A stretch of 29,560 nucleotides of DNA from Mesotaenium endlicherianum (lineage: Eukaryota > Streptophyta > Zygnematophyceae > Zygnematales > Mesotaeniaceae): positions 8,153 through 37,712 of the forward strand of contig WELA01005835.1 in assembly GCA_009602735.1 (NCBI GenBank), given 5' to 3'. Below the pieces are notes generated by a model. The model did no database searches, was not told where the DNA came from, and saw only the letters and a list, made by a program, of their open reading frames with translations. Positions 27,905 through 29,560 of this stretch are shown one piece after another. The position numbers were made by a program, and so were the translations under genes. How positions within the stretch are numbered: the first letter of the stretch is position 1; the number at the start of each line of letters is the position of its first letter.

Positions 27905-28078
27905 CGTTCACACTTGCCTTCTCGCCGCGCCCTGAGAGAGCCTGCCTTGGCAGGCAGTAGGCCCAAACCACAAGGCTCTGAATATCGTTCACACTTGCCC
28001 TCCTGCCGCGCCTTCAGAGAGGCTGCCTGGGCAGAGCCGTGGGCCCAAACTCCCAGCTTCAAACCCACAAGGCTATCA
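27905..28078. repeat. Imperfect 81-bp tandem duplication
   Basis: Two units begin CGTTCACACTTGCC at 27905 and 27986. They share CGCCGCGCC or GCCGCGCC, GCCTGCC or GCTGCCTGG, GGCCCAAAC and CACAAGGCT blocks. The second unit carries extra bases near its end. No coding meaning is evident. Confidence 0.7.
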
Positions 28079-29156
28079 AATCCAGGGGCTCAAACCCCGC
28101 AGCGTAAACCCTGACCCGATTCGGGGAGATCTACTGGCAGCGATGTAAAGGTCGGACGTTTTGGGGAAATGATTGCCCTAGCCATTTGCAACCTCACATC
28201 CTTACAGTCTGTGTAAGTCTGCAGAGGCACTGGTGAATACCCCGCTCCCTATCTATGCCTGTTTGAAGTGAAGCTCGTTCTTGCAGGATCTCTCTCCCTA
28301 TCTGTGCTTGTTTGTCTTAACGTTGGTCTATGCACGCACGCATTGACTCAAGTGCGGAGACCCCGCGGGCTCGCTGGAGACACAGCCTGCGGCTCGAGAC
28401 AATTCAGAGTGTGTACTTTTGCAATTGAATGTGATGATGATGAGCATGTAACAATGACTAATTGGATACCAATGACGATACCAATAATGATACTTCCAAA
28501 TCATTGATATATCATCATGACAGAAGTATTGATAATAGTAGTTGTGATGATCGTAACAATAGTAATAATAGATGTTTAGCACTTATATAGTAACAAAACA
28601 TTGCAGTATTTATATGTAAAATGTTAATGCAATATGTTTTCAGGCCCGCTGTCCCTCTCTCCTCTTTTTTTTCAAACCCAGAAAGTTGGAACCCTAAGTT
28701 TTAAGCCCCTCCCAGAGCGCTTGCCTGTTAGTCGCATGCTTGAGTCCTCCCCCCCCCCCTTTTCAAGTGAATCTTGGTCCTTTCAAGTTTCCATCTGCTC
28801 GTTTGCATCCTGCCGCGCGCTGCTGCCAACTGGCGTCTGTGGAACCGCTATTATGCCCCGCCTCGCCTGCATGCCTGACGAGAATGGGCAAGCGCACATT
28901 CTTCCCAAGGCCTAAAAGCCCCCGAGACCTCAAAAACTAAGAACCCTAAGTCCCGTTGAATGCGCACCTCAAAGCCTTCTCCGGCCGCGCAGCAAGCATT
29001 CCAAACAGAGCTCCCTCACGCTCAATCCGGGAGGAGTTTCGAGAAGGCGAGTTGATTCGACAATCCACCCTGATTGCATGCAAAAGGGGATGTCGCAGGT
29101 GGTGTCGCACAGACGCCCCCATAGCGCTAGCCCTATTCTCGCTCCCGCTGCTGTAA
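28079..29156. other. Region without a supportable gene; low-complexity patches
   Basis: Contains an A/T-rich stretch with ATGATG and AATAAT-type repeats near 28430-28620 and a C-run at 28747-28757. The short frames lack recognisable motifs. Confidence 0.5.
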
Positions 29157-29190
29157 CAGCTGCTGCTGCTGCTGCTGCTGCTGCAACAGC
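29157..29190. repeat. CTG/GCT trinucleotide repeat
   Basis: About eight consecutive TGC/GCT units flanked on both sides by AACAGC. The minus-strand frame across it gives a poly-Ala run, most simply a by-product of the repeat. Confidence 0.8.
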
Positions 29191-29336
29191 TGTGCTGTGC
29201 GCTTGCAGCAGCCCGACAGCTGCCACCTCGCAGAGTGCTAGAGTCTAAGCTATCTACTGTCGGGCGCCCTGGGGGGTACAGAGGTCCACCTCCTCCTCGC
29301 GACTGGGGGGAAAGGTCTCGGTTCCAGGCTCTAGAT

Positions 29337-29356
29337 TTTAGGTTTAGGTTTAGGGC
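29337..29356 (+). repeat. Short telomere-like repeat
   Basis: TTTAGG is repeated three times, ending TTTAGGG, resembling the plant telomere unit TTTAGGG with missing G residues. It is too short to be a telomere; an interstitial relic or a telo-box is possible. Confidence 0.5.
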
Positions 29357-29542
29357 TAAGGTCCTAAGGCTCCAAAATTCGGGCTTGTGGTCTTAGTGCG
29401 ACTCGGCTCCAGGGGGGGCCACTGATGCCAGGGGGGGCGACTTCTGGCACGCTGCAGGGAGCTGAGCGGCAACAACTTTAGCAGCCCGCTGCCGCGCGGC
29501 CTCTGCCGCTCGCGGAGTCTGACAAATCTGTAAGCGCGTCTG

Positions 29543-29560
29543 CCCCCCCCCCCCCCCCCC
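29543..29560. repeat. Terminal poly-C tract
   Basis: Eighteen C in a row end the window. This may be a real homopolymer or a place where assembly stopped. Confidence 0.7.

Noticed and set aside
28690..28760. Segment with GAGCGCTTGCCT and TTGAGTCC resembling tRNA-derived SINE boxes
   Set aside because: Box spacing too short and no foldable cloverleaf; the C-run makes matches unreliable.
28969..29226. Minus-strand frame with poly-Ala
   Set aside because: Poly-Ala arises from the CTG repeat; no coding support.
1..29560. CRISPR array or bacterial operon
   Set aside because: No regularly spaced identical repeats with unique spacers and no ribosome-binding-site-led gene clusters.

Overview
This window looks like repeat-rich nuclear DNA of a green plant or streptophyte relative. 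The evidence is indirect: nested Ty3/Gypsy chromodomain LTR retrotransposons, initiator-tRNA-Met-type primer binding sites, long A/T-rich spacers, and no bacterial operons or ribosome binding sites. The species cannot be named from the sequence. No ordinary host protein gene could be supported; every convincing reading frame belongs to a retroelement.

Layout. Positions 1-847 hold the 5' end (gag start, primer site, LTR) of a minus-strand retroelement that runs off the left edge. It sits in the 3' end of an older LTR element (internal tail 848-986, LTR 987-2004), and a second partial LTR of that older family lies at 2164-2385. Element 1 (2632-11534, target duplication GCATG) belongs to the same family as the minus-strand copy. 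It has an open gag, a pol broken by two frameshifts and one TAG, and an unusual extra sense-strand reading frame of about 1.7 kb between the chromodomain and the 3' LTR. Positions 11540-13170 are non-coding and include a fold-back structure with arms of about 190 bp. Element 2 (13171-16808) is a 5'-truncated copy whose remaining pol begins just after the reverse transcriptase catalytic Asp-Asp. Positions 16809-17588 are spacer with a cluster of GGGCT/AGCCC hairpins. Element 3 (17589-24268, target duplication CCTTC) is a structurally complete copy of the element 2 family with 503-bp LTRs, open gag and an open 1221-codon pol frame. From 24269 to the end I find no supportable gene, only short repeats, palindromes and low-complexity tracts, ending in a run of C.

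How the parts work together. Gag forms the particle. Pol supplies protease, reverse transcriptase, RNase H and integrase, and the C-terminal chromodomain probably directs integration to marked chromatin. In both complete families pol lies in the -1 frame relative to gag. At each junction I find an in-phase slippery heptamer (T TTA AAA in element 1, A AAA AAC in element 3) followed after 7 or 10 nt by a perfect hairpin that contains all or part of the gag stop codon. This supports programmed -1 frameshifting in two distantly related elements. The extra frame of element 1, preceded by a TACTAAC...CAG acceptor-like signal at its ATG, is the most novel coding feature of the window.
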